In this document: piece after piece, positions 9,320 to 17,552 of the stretch
How the letters are laid out: every line of letters starts with the position of its first letter
How positions within the stretch are numbered: the stretch's first letter is position 1
DNA from: CAVVEC01 sp963770485
Lineage (GTDB): Bacteria > Acidobacteriota > Terriglobia > Terriglobales > Acidobacteriaceae
Reading direction: 5' to 3'
Assembly: GCA_963770485.1 (NCBI GenBank)
Contig: CAVYPX010000016.1
Location: forward strand, 434,001-498,000
Length of the DNA stretch: 64,000 bases
Program-made: the position numbers and the translations under genes
The notes under the pieces: generated by a model
Databases searched by the model: none
What the model was told of the DNA's origin: nothing
Seen by the model: only the letters and a program-made list of their open reading frames with translations

Positions 9320-9464
9320 CGGAGGTTTCCGTTGGGCGCTTTTGGGCAAAACTCCAGCTCCGGGAATGATGCTTGCGGTCTCGGCGCTGGTCGTTGCTTT
9401 GGTCCTGATCGGAGGGCTGTATTATTACCGGCGCATGGAAAAGACCTTCGCCGACGTGGTCTAA
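9320..9464 (+). pseudogene. Truncated wzm permease fragment
   Basis: The 48 codons from GGFRWALLG to the stop repeat bases 32-176 nearly exactly. The sequence upstream of 9320 is unrelated to wzm and belongs to the leader of the acyltransferase on the other strand. The fragment has no start or membrane core and cannot make a permease. It marks the left edge of the duplicated block carrying the second wzt. Confidence 0.92.
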
Positions 9465-10278
9465 CCCATGAGTAATGTAGCCATCCGCTGTGAGGGACTC
9501 GCCAAGCAATATCGCATCGGGGAGCGGGAACGTTACAAGGCGTTGCGGGATGTCATCACCGACGCGATCGCCTCGCCGTTTCGCCGCGTACGCTCCGCCC
9601 TCAGCGGTAGCTCGAACAATGGCCATCCACAGGAATCGACGATTTGGGCTCTCGAGGACGTTTCGTGTGAGATCCACCGCGGAGAGGCGGTGGGCATCAT
9701 CGGCCGGAATGGTGCGGGCAAGAGCACTCTGCTCAAGATTCTTTCCCGTATCACCGAGCCCACACGCGGGCGGGCCGAAATTTGGGGCCGGGTCGGCTCT
9801 CTGCTGGAAATCGGCACCGGCTTCCATCCCGAGCTCACCGGCCGCGACAACATATACCTCAACGGCACGGTGCTGGGAATGAAGAGGGCGGAGATTGCCC
9901 GCAAGTTCGACGAAATCGTGGCCTTCTCCGAGGTCGAGAAGTTCATCGACACCCCGGTCAAGCGTTATTCCAGCGGCATGTACGTGCGCCTCGCGTTCGC
10001 CGTGGCCGCGCACCTGGAGACGGAAATCCTGATTGTGGATGAGGTTCTGGCGGTCGGGGATACCCAATTCCAGAAGAAATGCCTGGGCAAGATGGGCGAC
10101 GTCGCCCACCACGGCCGCACCGTTCTGATGGTCAGCCACAACATGGCTGCCATTCACTCGCTATGTACGCGTGCCATCTTGCTGGAGCAAGGGAAAGAGG
10201 TCTCCGATGGCGATCCGCTCGAAGTCACACGGCTCTACCTCAGCGGTTTCGAAAAACAGATCGCTGGCGGCGTGCTGG
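9320..10278 (+). repeat. Direct repeat copy B (wzm end plus wzt ATPase half)
   Basis: Second copy of bases 32-990. The left edge is sharp at 9320, just after a CGCGTCATC that resembles but does not match the copy A flank. The right edge grades into diverged wzt coding sequence. The identical protein from both copies over this region and the purely silent differences argue for recent duplication or continuing conversion. Confidence 0.93.
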
Positions 10279-10763
10279 ATTTGCGATCCCCATCTCTTTC
10301 CCGGTGGGGGAAAGCCATCATTTTTTCCTCGCTGCGGCTGAAGAATAGGGCTGGCACCGCCACCACAGCCTATCTTACCGGCGACGACATGACTATGGAA
10401 TTCGATCTGGACCCTCCTTTCCCCGTGCTCGACCCCATTCTGTCCATTGGCATCGACGACACCATGGGACGACGCATCTTTTCGATCAGCAGCCAGTACT
10501 CGCAATTCAAACTCGCAGCGCTGGACCGGCCCGCCACTGTGGTCTGCACGATTCCTGACCTCTGTCTTTTGCCCGGAAGATATTCAATGTCGCTGTGTGT
10601 GGGCACGACCTACGAATGGTCGCTCGATGGCCTGCCCAGCGTTGCCTCCTTCGATGTACACGAATCGGACTACTTCGGCACCGGTCGTCTGCCTACGCAG
10701 GACTTGGGCGCTGTGTTGGTGAGGTCGCAATGGCAGGTGGCCCCTGAGGTGGATCGGGCATGA
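9468..10763 (+). CDS. wzt: Polysaccharide ABC transporter ATP-binding protein, copy 2
   Basis: A 431-residue Wzt-type ATPase whose first 272 residues are identical to copy 1 (Walker A GRNGAGKST, signature YSSGM, Walker B ILIVDE). The remaining 160 residues align end to end without gaps but differ at about a quarter of positions. Examples are LDLRSPSLSRWGKAIIF against LDLQSPSVSRSGKAPIF, and a different tail. Without an intact wzm beside it, this copy would have to use the permease encoded at the left edge. The divergent half is the one expected to read the polymer end, so it may serve a second, differently capped glycan. A short remnant overlaps its stop. Confidence 0.92.
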   Translation: MSNVAIRCEGLAKQYRIGERERYKALRDVITDAIASPFRRVRSALSGSSNNGHPQESTIWALEDVSCEIHRGEAVGIIGRNGAGKSTLLKILSRITEPTRGRAEIWGRVGSLLEIGTGFHPELTGRDNIYLNGTVLGMKRAEIARKFDEIVAFSEVEKFIDTPVKRYSSGMYVRLAFAVAAHLETEILIVDEVLAVGDTQFQKKCLGKMGDVAHHGRTVLMVSHNMAAIHSLCTRAILLEQGKEVSDGDPLEVTRLYLSGFEKQIAGGVLDLRSPSLSRWGKAIIFSSLRLKNRAGTATTAYLTGDDMTMEFDLDPPFPVLDPILSIGIDDTMGRRIFSISSQYSQFKLAALDRPATVVCTIPDLCLLPGRYSMSLCVGTTYEWSLDGLPSVASFDVHESDYFGTGRLPTQDLGAVLVRSQWQVAPEVDRA

Positions 10764-10958
10764 CCCTGACCGGCGTTATCTTGCGCAAGAAGCCACCAGA
10801 AGCGGCCGCTGACCGCCTTGAATCCACCGTCAGCACACACGGCGGCAACCGGAAGTTAAGGGGGCAACTTTGCGGTTCTGCGCAAGCAGTATGCTGATTT
10901 GAAGGCTCTGTATGCCCATCGTGTTTCACGGCAGTGGTCGGCGCGGATCGATGCATAG
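10760..10958 (+). other. Probable decayed gene remnant after wzt copy 2
   Basis: An ATG at 10760 overlaps the wzt stop exactly as the acyltransferase ATG does after copy 1. It opens 45 codons (MTLTGVILRKKPPEAAADRL onward) ending at TGA 10895-10897. In another frame, codons ending at TAG 10956-10958 read RKQYADLKALYAHRVSRQW, a protein-like basic segment. I read this as the frameshifted, truncated leftover of the gene that originally followed this wzt. The family cannot be identified. The first residues loosely resemble the start of the acyltransferase at 1472 (MTFTSRLLRK). Confidence 0.4.
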
Positions 10959-10973
10959 CGAGGCAGAGGCGTC

Positions 10974-12056
10974 ATGAATCAGGGGCCCAATACCATCACA
11001 CCAATTGTTTCTGTGCTCATGCCCACCTGGAACGGCGAGCGCTTCCTGCGTCCGGCCATCGAGAGCATTCTCAACCAGACATTCCGCGATTTTGAGCTCA
11101 TCATCATCGACGACGGCTCGATCGACAGCACGCCCCGAATCCTGGCTGAGTTCAAAGACAAAGACGACCGTCTTATTGTCCTGACCAACGAGCAGAACCT
11201 TGGGATTGCTGGGGCCACCAACCGCGGCCTCGCTGCCGCCCGCGGAGAATACGTCGCTTTGCAAGACCATGATGACATCTCCCTGCTGCACCGGTTCCAG
11301 ACCCAGGTGGATTTTCTCAAGTCCCATCCGGAGATTGCACTGGTGGGATCCGCAGCTGACCTGATTGACGAGAATGGCGTTGCCTACGAGGATTACGTCG
11401 AACCGGAAGACGACATCGACCTGAAATGGGAGACGCTATTCCGTTGTCCCATCAGCCATACCAGCGTGATGGCCCGTCGCCGCGTTTTCGACGGCGGCGG
11501 GTACTCGACGGAAACAATGCTAAAGGTCGCTTCGGACTACGATCTGCTTTCCCGTATCGCGATGCGGTACCAGGTCGCCAACCTCAGTGAACGTCTGGTT
11601 CAGTGGCGAAGACATCCAGGCGCCACTTCCGTGACGCACGAGCAACAGCAGATGGACGCTTGCGAATTAATCTCGCTGCGTAACATCCGCATGTTGATTC
11701 CGAAGAATGACCGAGCAAAGCTTGAACCGAGCCAATATCTTCTGGAGGGAAGCCGGGCGTTTCTGTGCACGCCCGGAAGTCGTTTACCATCGGCGCCTCC
11801 CGAGCAGGTCATCGCGGGATTTCGATTCCTGGGTGATCTCCTCGAGACCTTTCACCGGACCTACGCTCTTCCTCGCTCGACCACGGGTCGGCTATGCCGA
11901 CGGTTGAACTGGATGTGGGGCAAGCACGCCGTCGCATTGGCTGCTCGCTCTACTTGGGATTTGCGCTCCCGCATGCGCATGTCACTGCTTGGAATCCGCT
12001 GCCTTTGGCACGTCGCCCGGGCGGGAGCGGTGAGTGGCACAGCAGAGGCGTCGTGA
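10974..12056 (+). CDS. GT2 family glycosyltransferase (array member 2)
   Basis: A 360-residue GT-A enzyme. It has VSVLMPTWNGERFLRPAIESIL, ELIIIDDGSIDSTP, then NLGIAGATNRGLAAARGEYVAL and LQDHDDISLL as the nucleotide-metal region, where His replaces the usual residue between the Asp residues. The C-terminus carries RRLNWMWGKHAVALA and WDLRSR. It is the closest relative of the next gene: even the bases around the start codon (GCAGAGGCGTC then ATGAATC) are repeated there, so the pair arose by tandem duplication. It probably adds one sugar of the repeat unit. Confidence 0.87.
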   Translation: MNQGPNTITPIVSVLMPTWNGERFLRPAIESILNQTFRDFELIIIDDGSIDSTPRILAEFKDKDDRLIVLTNEQNLGIAGATNRGLAAARGEYVALQDHDDISLLHRFQTQVDFLKSHPEIALVGSAADLIDENGVAYEDYVEPEDDIDLKWETLFRCPISHTSVMARRRVFDGGGYSTETMLKVASDYDLLSRIAMRYQVANLSERLVQWRRHPGATSVTHEQQQMDACELISLRNIRMLIPKNDRAKLEPSQYLLEGSRAFLCTPGSRLPSAPPEQVIAGFRFLGDLLETFHRTYALPRSTTGRLCRRLNWMWGKHAVALAARSTWDLRSRMRMSLLGIRCLWHVARAGAVSGTAEAS

Positions 12057-13273
12057 ATCGCGGGCCCAACGCCATCACGCCAGTTGTTTCTGTGCTCATG
12101 CCCACGTACAACGGCGAACGCTTTCTGCGCGAGGCCATCGAAAGCGTCCTCAACCAGACCTTTTCGGATCTCGAACTCATCCTGGTAGACGACGGTTCCA
12201 GGGACAGCACGCCACGCATCCTGGCCGAGTTCAAGGACAGAGACGCCCGCCTCATCGTCCTGACCAACGAGCGTAACCTGGGGATTGCCGGAGCCACCAA
12301 CCGCGCCCTGGCCGCCGCCCGCGGCCAGTACGTCGCCCTTCAGGACCACGACGATATTTCTCTCCCTCGCCGTTTTCGGACCCAGGTGGATTTTCTCGAA
12401 TCCCACGCGGAGGTTGCTCTGGTGGGATCAGCCGCCACATTGATTAATGACGACGGCGTGTCCTACGCCGACTTTCCGTTACCGTGCGAGGAAATTGACA
12501 TCAAATGGCGATTGCTGTTTGTAGGCGATGCCTTCCATTACTCGAGCATTATGGTCAGGCGCAGCGCCATGCAGGAGATTGGCGGCTATGGTGAGGACCC
12601 GGCGTTCCGATACTCCGAAGCGTACGATCCCGTTTCGCGTTTGGCAATGCGCTACCAGGTGGCGAATCTGCCGGATAAGCTGCTTCTGTGGCGGAGGCAC
12701 TCGGACGCGACTTCGATTCGGCACAACCCGGACCAAGTACGTTCGGGCGAGGTGATCTCCTTCCGCAACATCTGCCTGTTGGACGACCTGCGACTCCGCG
12801 TGCAGACCGATTCTTCATCGCGCAACGGTGCGGAGACTGATCCCCGTTACTGCCAGTACCTCGGATTCAAGGCTTTCATTTCTACACCCGCTGGCCAGTT
12901 TCCCAGCGTGCCTGGCAGCCAGGTGGTGTCGGGTCTGAACTTTTTCTGCGGGATACAGGAGGCCTTCTACCGAGTGCACAAGTTTCCCAGGTTTGTCGTG
13001 GCCAGACATCGCAAAGCACTGAATTGGACTTGGGGAAAGCACGCCGTCGCATTAGCCGTACGGGCACCCTGGGACTGGCGCTCGCGAATTCGCAGCGTTA
13101 TGCTGGGCCTTCGCTGCATTCGACACGCTGCCTGGGCGGCGCTTGTGACAAGCGCGGCAAAGGTAACCGATCGGGGCAATGCGCGCCCGACTCTGACGGT
13201 GCCAACGGTTAGGGCTTTCAAGGACACATCGGAGCAGCCAACCTGGACAAAAGACCAATCAAAAGTGCGATAA
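12053..13273 (+). CDS. GT2 family glycosyltransferase (array member 3)
   Basis: A 406-residue GT-A enzyme starting at GTG 12053, which overlaps the previous TGA (GTGA). The open frame runs upstream to 11894, but homology to the paralogue begins at MNRGPNAITPVVSVLMP, so the later start is preferred. Motifs are NGERFLREAIESVLNQTF, ELILVDDGSRDSTP and LQDHDDISLP. The tail has the shared element RKALNWTWGKHAVALAVRAPWDW, followed by about 50 extra residues not present in member 2. It belongs to the tandem array and is expected to extend the same glycan. Confidence 0.87.
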   Translation: MNRGPNAITPVVSVLMPTYNGERFLREAIESVLNQTFSDLELILVDDGSRDSTPRILAEFKDRDARLIVLTNERNLGIAGATNRALAAARGQYVALQDHDDISLPRRFRTQVDFLESHAEVALVGSAATLINDDGVSYADFPLPCEEIDIKWRLLFVGDAFHYSSIMVRRSAMQEIGGYGEDPAFRYSEAYDPVSRLAMRYQVANLPDKLLLWRRHSDATSIRHNPDQVRSGEVISFRNICLLDDLRLRVQTDSSSRNGAETDPRYCQYLGFKAFISTPAGQFPSVPGSQVVSGLNFFCGIQEAFYRVHKFPRFVVARHRKALNWTWGKHAVALAVRAPWDWRSRIRSVMLGLRCIRHAAWAALVTSAAKVTDRGNARPTLTVPTVRAFKDTSEQPTWTKDQSKVR

Positions 13274-13311
13274 AAACCTCGCCCCTGGTTAGACGAGCCA
13301 CGCGCAGCCTC

Positions 13312-14223
13312 ATGATCCCAGCTGTCAGAGGATACCTCAGGTATGCTCCTATGGCCCTCGGAAAGAAAGCCTGCTGGAGTCTTGTGCTGAGGCACTTCCT
13401 CGGACTGGAACCGCCGAAATGGGACTTTACCGTCAGAACAGCTTTCGGCAGCAAGATTTCTACCAATACCCGGGACATAATCGGCAAATACATTTACTAC
13501 TTCGGAATTTGGGAACCAAACCTGACTCGATGGATCGAGCGGCGCCTCGCGCCCGGCGACGGGTTCATCGATGTGGGCGCGAACATTGGCTACTTCGCGC
13601 TGCTGGCTTCTAAGGTCGTGGGCAATTCCGGCAAGGTCGTCGCGGTCGAAGCCCTCCCCGCCATATTTGCGGCACTCGAGAATAATCTCAAAATGAACGA
13701 CGCCGGCAACGTCCGAACTGTGAACTGTGCGGCGTGGGACGCAGAAGAGGAGATCACGATCTACACCCAGCCCGAGGATCTGCCGGGCCAAACAACCGTA
13801 ATGCCCGAATGGGCCCGTAAATGGCATTTGGAAAAGGAGTCTCGGATACCGGCTGCTCCTTTGTCAGCGATTGTCAAGCCGGAAGAGTTCAGAGCAGCAC
13901 GGTTGATCAAGATCGACGTGGAGGGAGCGGAGTGGCACGTGCTTCGTGGCATGGAGGCGCTCATGGCTTCCTGCCGCGATGATCTGGAGGTTATGATCGA
14001 AGTCAGTTCCAAAATGCTAGAGGCAGAGGGCAGGACGCCTCAAGACGTGCTGGACTTCTTCGCCGGCTACGGGTTTTTCGCCTACCTCATCGAGAACGAT
14101 TATTCAGCGAAGTCTTATCTGGTCAGGGATCACGCCCGACGGCCACATCGGATACGGGAAATTCCGACAGCTTCCGAGCAGAGCGATATCATCTTCTCCA
14201 GGATCGATTCCAACTCACTTTGA
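13312..14223 (+). CDS. FkbM family methyltransferase
   Basis: A 303-residue protein. GDGFIDVGANIGYFALLASKVVG near residue 83 is SAM-binding motif I, VVAVEALP follows, and ARLIKIDVEGAEWHVLRGME near 200 is the hallmark FkbM KIDVEGxE motif. FkbM-type enzymes O-methylate sugars or polyketides and are common in glycan clusters. It starts 38 bases after the GT2 gene and ends three bases before the next transferase, consistent with one operon. The hydroxyl it methylates is not evident. Confidence 0.87.
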   Translation: MIPAVRGYLRYAPMALGKKACWSLVLRHFLGLEPPKWDFTVRTAFGSKISTNTRDIIGKYIYYFGIWEPNLTRWIERRLAPGDGFIDVGANIGYFALLASKVVGNSGKVVAVEALPAIFAALENNLKMNDAGNVRTVNCAAWDAEEEITIYTQPEDLPGQTTVMPEWARKWHLEKESRIPAAPLSAIVKPEEFRAARLIKIDVEGAEWHVLRGMEALMASCRDDLEVMIEVSSKMLEAEGRTPQDVLDFFAGYGFFAYLIENDYSAKSYLVRDHARRPHRIREIPTASEQSDIIFSRIDSNSL

Positions 14224-14226
14224 ACA

Positions 14227-15327
14227 ATGACGAAACCAGTCGTTACCGCACTAATTGACACGTATAACCACGAGAGATGCATCGAACAAGCCGTAGCGAG
14301 TGTTTTGGAGCAGGACATTCCGGTTGGTGACATGCAGGTCATCGTGGTCGATGACGGCTCGACCGATCGCACCCCGGACATCGTTCGTCAGTTCGAGCCG
14401 CGAGTTCGCCTGATCCGAAAACCAAATGGAGGACAGGCATCGGCCTTCAACGTGGGCATTCCCGAGGCAGCCGGCGACATCGTGGCATTTCTCGATGGCG
14501 ATGATTGGTGGGCACAAGGAAAAGTCAAAGCGGTGCTTGAGGCCTTCGAGAAGAATCCCGGAATAGCGGCCGTTGGGCACGGTTACTTCGAGGTCCATGG
14601 CGATTCCCCGCCGGCTGATATGCTTGTGCCCCAGAAGACCCGCCTGCTTGACCTTTCTAGCCCGGAGGCGGCGCGCATTGCGAATCTTGGCAGCATGCTC
14701 CTGGGCACAAGCCGCCTCGCAATTCGCCGAGCCGTACTAGAACGAGTCCTGCCAATTCCGAATCAGCTCATATTCGCCGCCGATACCCCGATTTTTGTGC
14801 CCGCCCTCGCCCTTGGCGGCGCCCTCATCCTTGATCAGCCTCTCTGCTATTACAGACTGCACTCACCGGAAGCATCCCGTCCCGGTGCCTCGCTGCGCGA
14901 GGCTCACCACAACTACGTGCGCATACGCGACTATGAACTCAACCTGTTTCTGGTGGACTTCTTGTCCCGGCGGCTTCAAGAACTTGGGGTTAAGCCGCAG
15001 ATCATCTCCGCTTTCCTCGAAGCTGACAAGCTAAAGCTGGACCGCTTCCAATTGCAGCGGGACGGGGGTGGGCGATTGAAGGTGCTCAGCACTGAGATGC
15101 GGGCCCTTCGGTCCGAATATCGAAACACGACCGCGGGCTACAGACTATTCAAGGGCCTGATCGGAGCGCTCGCGCTCGCGCTTCCTCCGCAGCGCTTTTA
15201 CGATCTCCGCGACTGGTATTCGCACCGGACGGGTATGCATCGACTGCGCGGCATCTTCGGACAGGCAGAACCGGTCGTTCCGCAATCGCTCTTTCAGCGC
15301 AGGCCCGTCACGCCCGGGGAGAAGTAA
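14227..15327 (+). CDS. GT2 family glycosyltransferase
   Basis: A 366-residue GT-A enzyme from a different branch than the array members. It has VTALIDTYNHERCIEQAVASVL, VIVVDDGSTDRTPDI, PNGGQASAFNVGIPEA and the acidic motif FLDGDDWW near residue 97. The C-terminal third is basic and possibly membrane-associated, and it lacks the GKHAVALA element of the array. ATG 14227 follows the FkbM stop closely. After it comes a 185-base gap before the next gene, so a transcript boundary is possible here. Confidence 0.86.
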   Translation: MTKPVVTALIDTYNHERCIEQAVASVLEQDIPVGDMQVIVVDDGSTDRTPDIVRQFEPRVRLIRKPNGGQASAFNVGIPEAAGDIVAFLDGDDWWAQGKVKAVLEAFEKNPGIAAVGHGYFEVHGDSPPADMLVPQKTRLLDLSSPEAARIANLGSMLLGTSRLAIRRAVLERVLPIPNQLIFAADTPIFVPALALGGALILDQPLCYYRLHSPEASRPGASLREAHHNYVRIRDYELNLFLVDFLSRRLQELGVKPQIISAFLEADKLKLDRFQLQRDGGGRLKVLSTEMRALRSEYRNTTAGYRLFKGLIGALALALPPQRFYDLRDWYSHRTGMHRLRGIFGQAEPVVPQSLFQRRPVTPGEK

Positions 15328-15408
15328 ACCCCTGTTGGGCATTCGTCACATCGCTGCACAACGGGAGGAGCGTACCACCCGAGATGCTCCCACGTCGAAG
15401 GGAGGGGT

Positions 15409-15428
15409 AGGTTACGAAAAAGTAACCT
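15409..15428. other. Short perfect stem-loop between transferase genes
   Basis: AGGTTAC and GTAACCT form a perfect 7-base-pair stem around a 6-base A-rich loop. No T-run follows, so it is not a convincing Rho-independent terminator. A TTGACA hexamer lies at 15434-15439, but no good -10 is seen 16-18 bases later. It could be an operator or an attenuating hairpin ahead of the TTG-initiated gene at 15513. Confidence 0.3.
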
Positions 15429-15512
15429 GCTGGTTGACAGGGATCTCCCCTAGCGCTCGACCAGCATCGGCGGTCGATGGATTTCCTAAGCGGACGCGGC
15501 TAATCTAATCCC

Positions 15513-16745
15513 TTGCGCATCTGCCTCATCGGAGCGGCGAACGCCTCGAACAATCCGCGCTTGCTGCGCGAGGCCGATCTGCTGTCCCAACAACACGACG
15601 TGCGGGTGGTCTGTCAGGGATCAAGCCGGACAGCGGCCGAGGCTGACGAGCGCTTGTTGGCCCGCCGGGCTTGGCGTCTGAACCGGGTAGACCACGCCCG
15701 TGCCGATTGGCTTGCTTCTGATGCGGGCCGCCCGGCGTGGGTCCGGTCTCTGTTCGTCCGCGGACGGCGCCGCCTGGCGGAAGAAGCGTTTCATGCCATC
15801 AAGACGGCGAAGCTGGCGGAATACAGTGTCTGCACAAGCTTGCCGGAACTGCGGCGGCTCGCGTCTGCGGAGCAGGCGGATTGGTTTGTCGCGCACGCGC
15901 AACCTGTCTTGCCAGCGGCTGTGGCTGCCGCCAAACGATGGCATGCGAAGCTGGGATTCGACTGCGAGGATCTGCTTACAGAAACCGGCGACAAGTTCTG
16001 CGAGGCCAACCGGCGGATCGAGAGCAAATACTTCGGGCAGTGTGACTACATCACGGCAACTTCGAACGCAATGGCCGAGCATCTCGCCAATACCTACAAA
16101 ATTCCGCCGCCGGTCGTGCTGTATAACGTGTTCCCCTTGTCGTTGACCGAGGGAATTCTTCCTCCCGCTAAGCGCGAGCCCCATCCCAAGCTGCGTCTGC
16201 ATTGGGTCAGCCAGACAATCGGCCCGGATCGAGGCTTGCAGGATGCGTTCGAAGCCTGCGCAGGATTTGCCGATCAGGTAGAAATTCACTTGCGCGGGCA
16301 AGTATCGGAGGCGCATAGAGCGATCTTGCTCGGCGAAGCTCAGCGCTGCGGAGCGGCCCCATGCCTGCACTTTCATCCGCGCATTGACCCTGACGAACTG
16401 ATCGCGTCGATGGCGGAGTATGACGCGGGGCTGGCGCTGGAGCGTCCGCAAAACCGCAATTACGACCTTACGGTGACTAACAAGCTTTTCAGCTATATGC
16501 TGGCGGGTCTAGCCTTGGTCGCGACCGACACTCAGGGGCAGCGCGAAGTGATGGAGCAGGCACCTGGCGCGGGATTTGTGTATCCTGCGGGAGATGCCAT
16601 GAGCTTGCGCGCCATATTGGAAAGCTGGATCAAAGATCCCGAACAACTGCGTCAAACGCAACAAGCCGCATGGGACGCAGCTAGAGCCAGGTTCTGTTGG
16701 GATCTCGAGCAAAGAAAATTTCTCTATCTGTTGGAACACAATTGA
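15513..16745 (+). CDS. GT4-like glycosyltransferase
   Basis: A 410-residue GT-B protein starting at TTG 15513; no ATG lies near the conserved start RICLIGAANASNNPRLLREAD. The first half is divergent. The second half has LHWVSQTIGPDRGLQDAFEA, HFHPRIDPDELIASMAEYD and NKLFSYMLAGLALVATDTQGQ, typical of the donor-binding domain, with a glutamate placed as in GT4 enzymes. It begins a new group of genes after the 185-base gap. The substrate is unknown. Confidence 0.75.
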   Translation: MRICLIGAANASNNPRLLREADLLSQQHDVRVVCQGSSRTAAEADERLLARRAWRLNRVDHARADWLASDAGRPAWVRSLFVRGRRRLAEEAFHAIKTAKLAEYSVCTSLPELRRLASAEQADWFVAHAQPVLPAAVAAAKRWHAKLGFDCEDLLTETGDKFCEANRRIESKYFGQCDYITATSNAMAEHLANTYKIPPPVVLYNVFPLSLTEGILPPAKREPHPKLRLHWVSQTIGPDRGLQDAFEACAGFADQVEIHLRGQVSEAHRAILLGEAQRCGAAPCLHFHPRIDPDELIASMAEYDAGLALERPQNRNYDLTVTNKLFSYMLAGLALVATDTQGQREVMEQAPGAGFVYPAGDAMSLRAILESWIKDPEQLRQTQQAAWDAARARFCWDLEQRKFLYLLEHN

Positions 16746-16835
16746 TGTGTAATGATCGCGGCTGCACCAGCAGGCGATGCGCAATCGCTTAAGGATGGAA
16801 GACAACAAGTTGTGCTGAAGGGGCTGTGAACCAAG

Positions 16836-17552
16836 ATGACGCTTTGGTCTGACTTCCTAACCAATGACAAGAGAATTATTTGGAAGTGGAAGCACTACTT
16901 CCCCGTGTACGAGCGTCACTTTCGGGATTTTGTATATAAGCCGGTCACCTTCATTGAAATCGGCTGTGGGCAGGGTGGATCTCTGCAAATGTGGAAGCGG
17001 TATTTTGGCCCCCACGCCCGAATCATCGGCATCGACATTAATCCGGAATGCAAGGCATTTGAAGAAGATCAGGTCGAGGTGCGGATCGGGGATCAGCAGG
17101 ACCCGCAATTTCTCCAGACTCTGGTCAACGAGTTCGGCGCGCCCGACATCGTTTTGGATGACGGCAGTCATGTCATGAGTCACATCACTGCCAGTTTCCA
17201 GTTTCTCTATCCCCGAATGGCCAAGAACGGCGTCTACATGGTGGAGGACTTGCACACTGCTTATTGGGACGAGTTTGAAGGGGGCCTGCGCAAGCCGTCG
17301 ACTTTCATCGAATTGTGCAAGAACCTCATCGATGAGCTGAACGCTGACCACACTCGTGAGGCTTTGCCGCCAACCGAGTTCACCAAGACCACGTTGTCGA
17401 TGCACTTCTATGACAGCGTTGCAGTGTTTGAGCGCGGGACCAACACGAAGAAATGGGCGCCGCAGGTCGGCATAGCACCGGAGCCGGAGCCCGCCTCCTT
17501 TCTCGACAGGTTAGGAGCACGCATCAGAGGCAAACCGGAGTCAGGCAGCTGA
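16836..17552 (+). CDS. Class I SAM-dependent methyltransferase (macrocin/mycinose-like)
   Basis: A 238-residue protein. FIEIGCGQGGSLQMWKRYFG is motif I, RIIGIDINPECK is motif II, and PDIVLDDGSHVMSHITASF resembles the metal-binding acidic motif of macrocin O-methyltransferase relatives. YMVEDLHTAYWDEFEGG is also typical of this group, whose known members methylate sugar hydroxyls on natural products. It is expected to methylate a sugar of the surface glycan. The downstream glycosyltransferase frame overlaps its end. Confidence 0.78.
   Translation: MTLWSDFLTNDKRIIWKWKHYFPVYERHFRDFVYKPVTFIEIGCGQGGSLQMWKRYFGPHARIIGIDINPECKAFEEDQVEVRIGDQQDPQFLQTLVNEFGAPDIVLDDGSHVMSHITASFQFLYPRMAKNGVYMVEDLHTAYWDEFEGGLRKPSTFIELCKNLIDELNADHTREALPPTEFTKTTLSMHFYDSVAVFERGTNTKKWAPQVGIAPEPEPASFLDRLGARIRGKPESGS

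Noticed and set aside
15434..15462. TTGACA hexamer as promoter of the 15513 gene
   Set aside because: No acceptable -10 hexamer lies 15-19 bases downstream.
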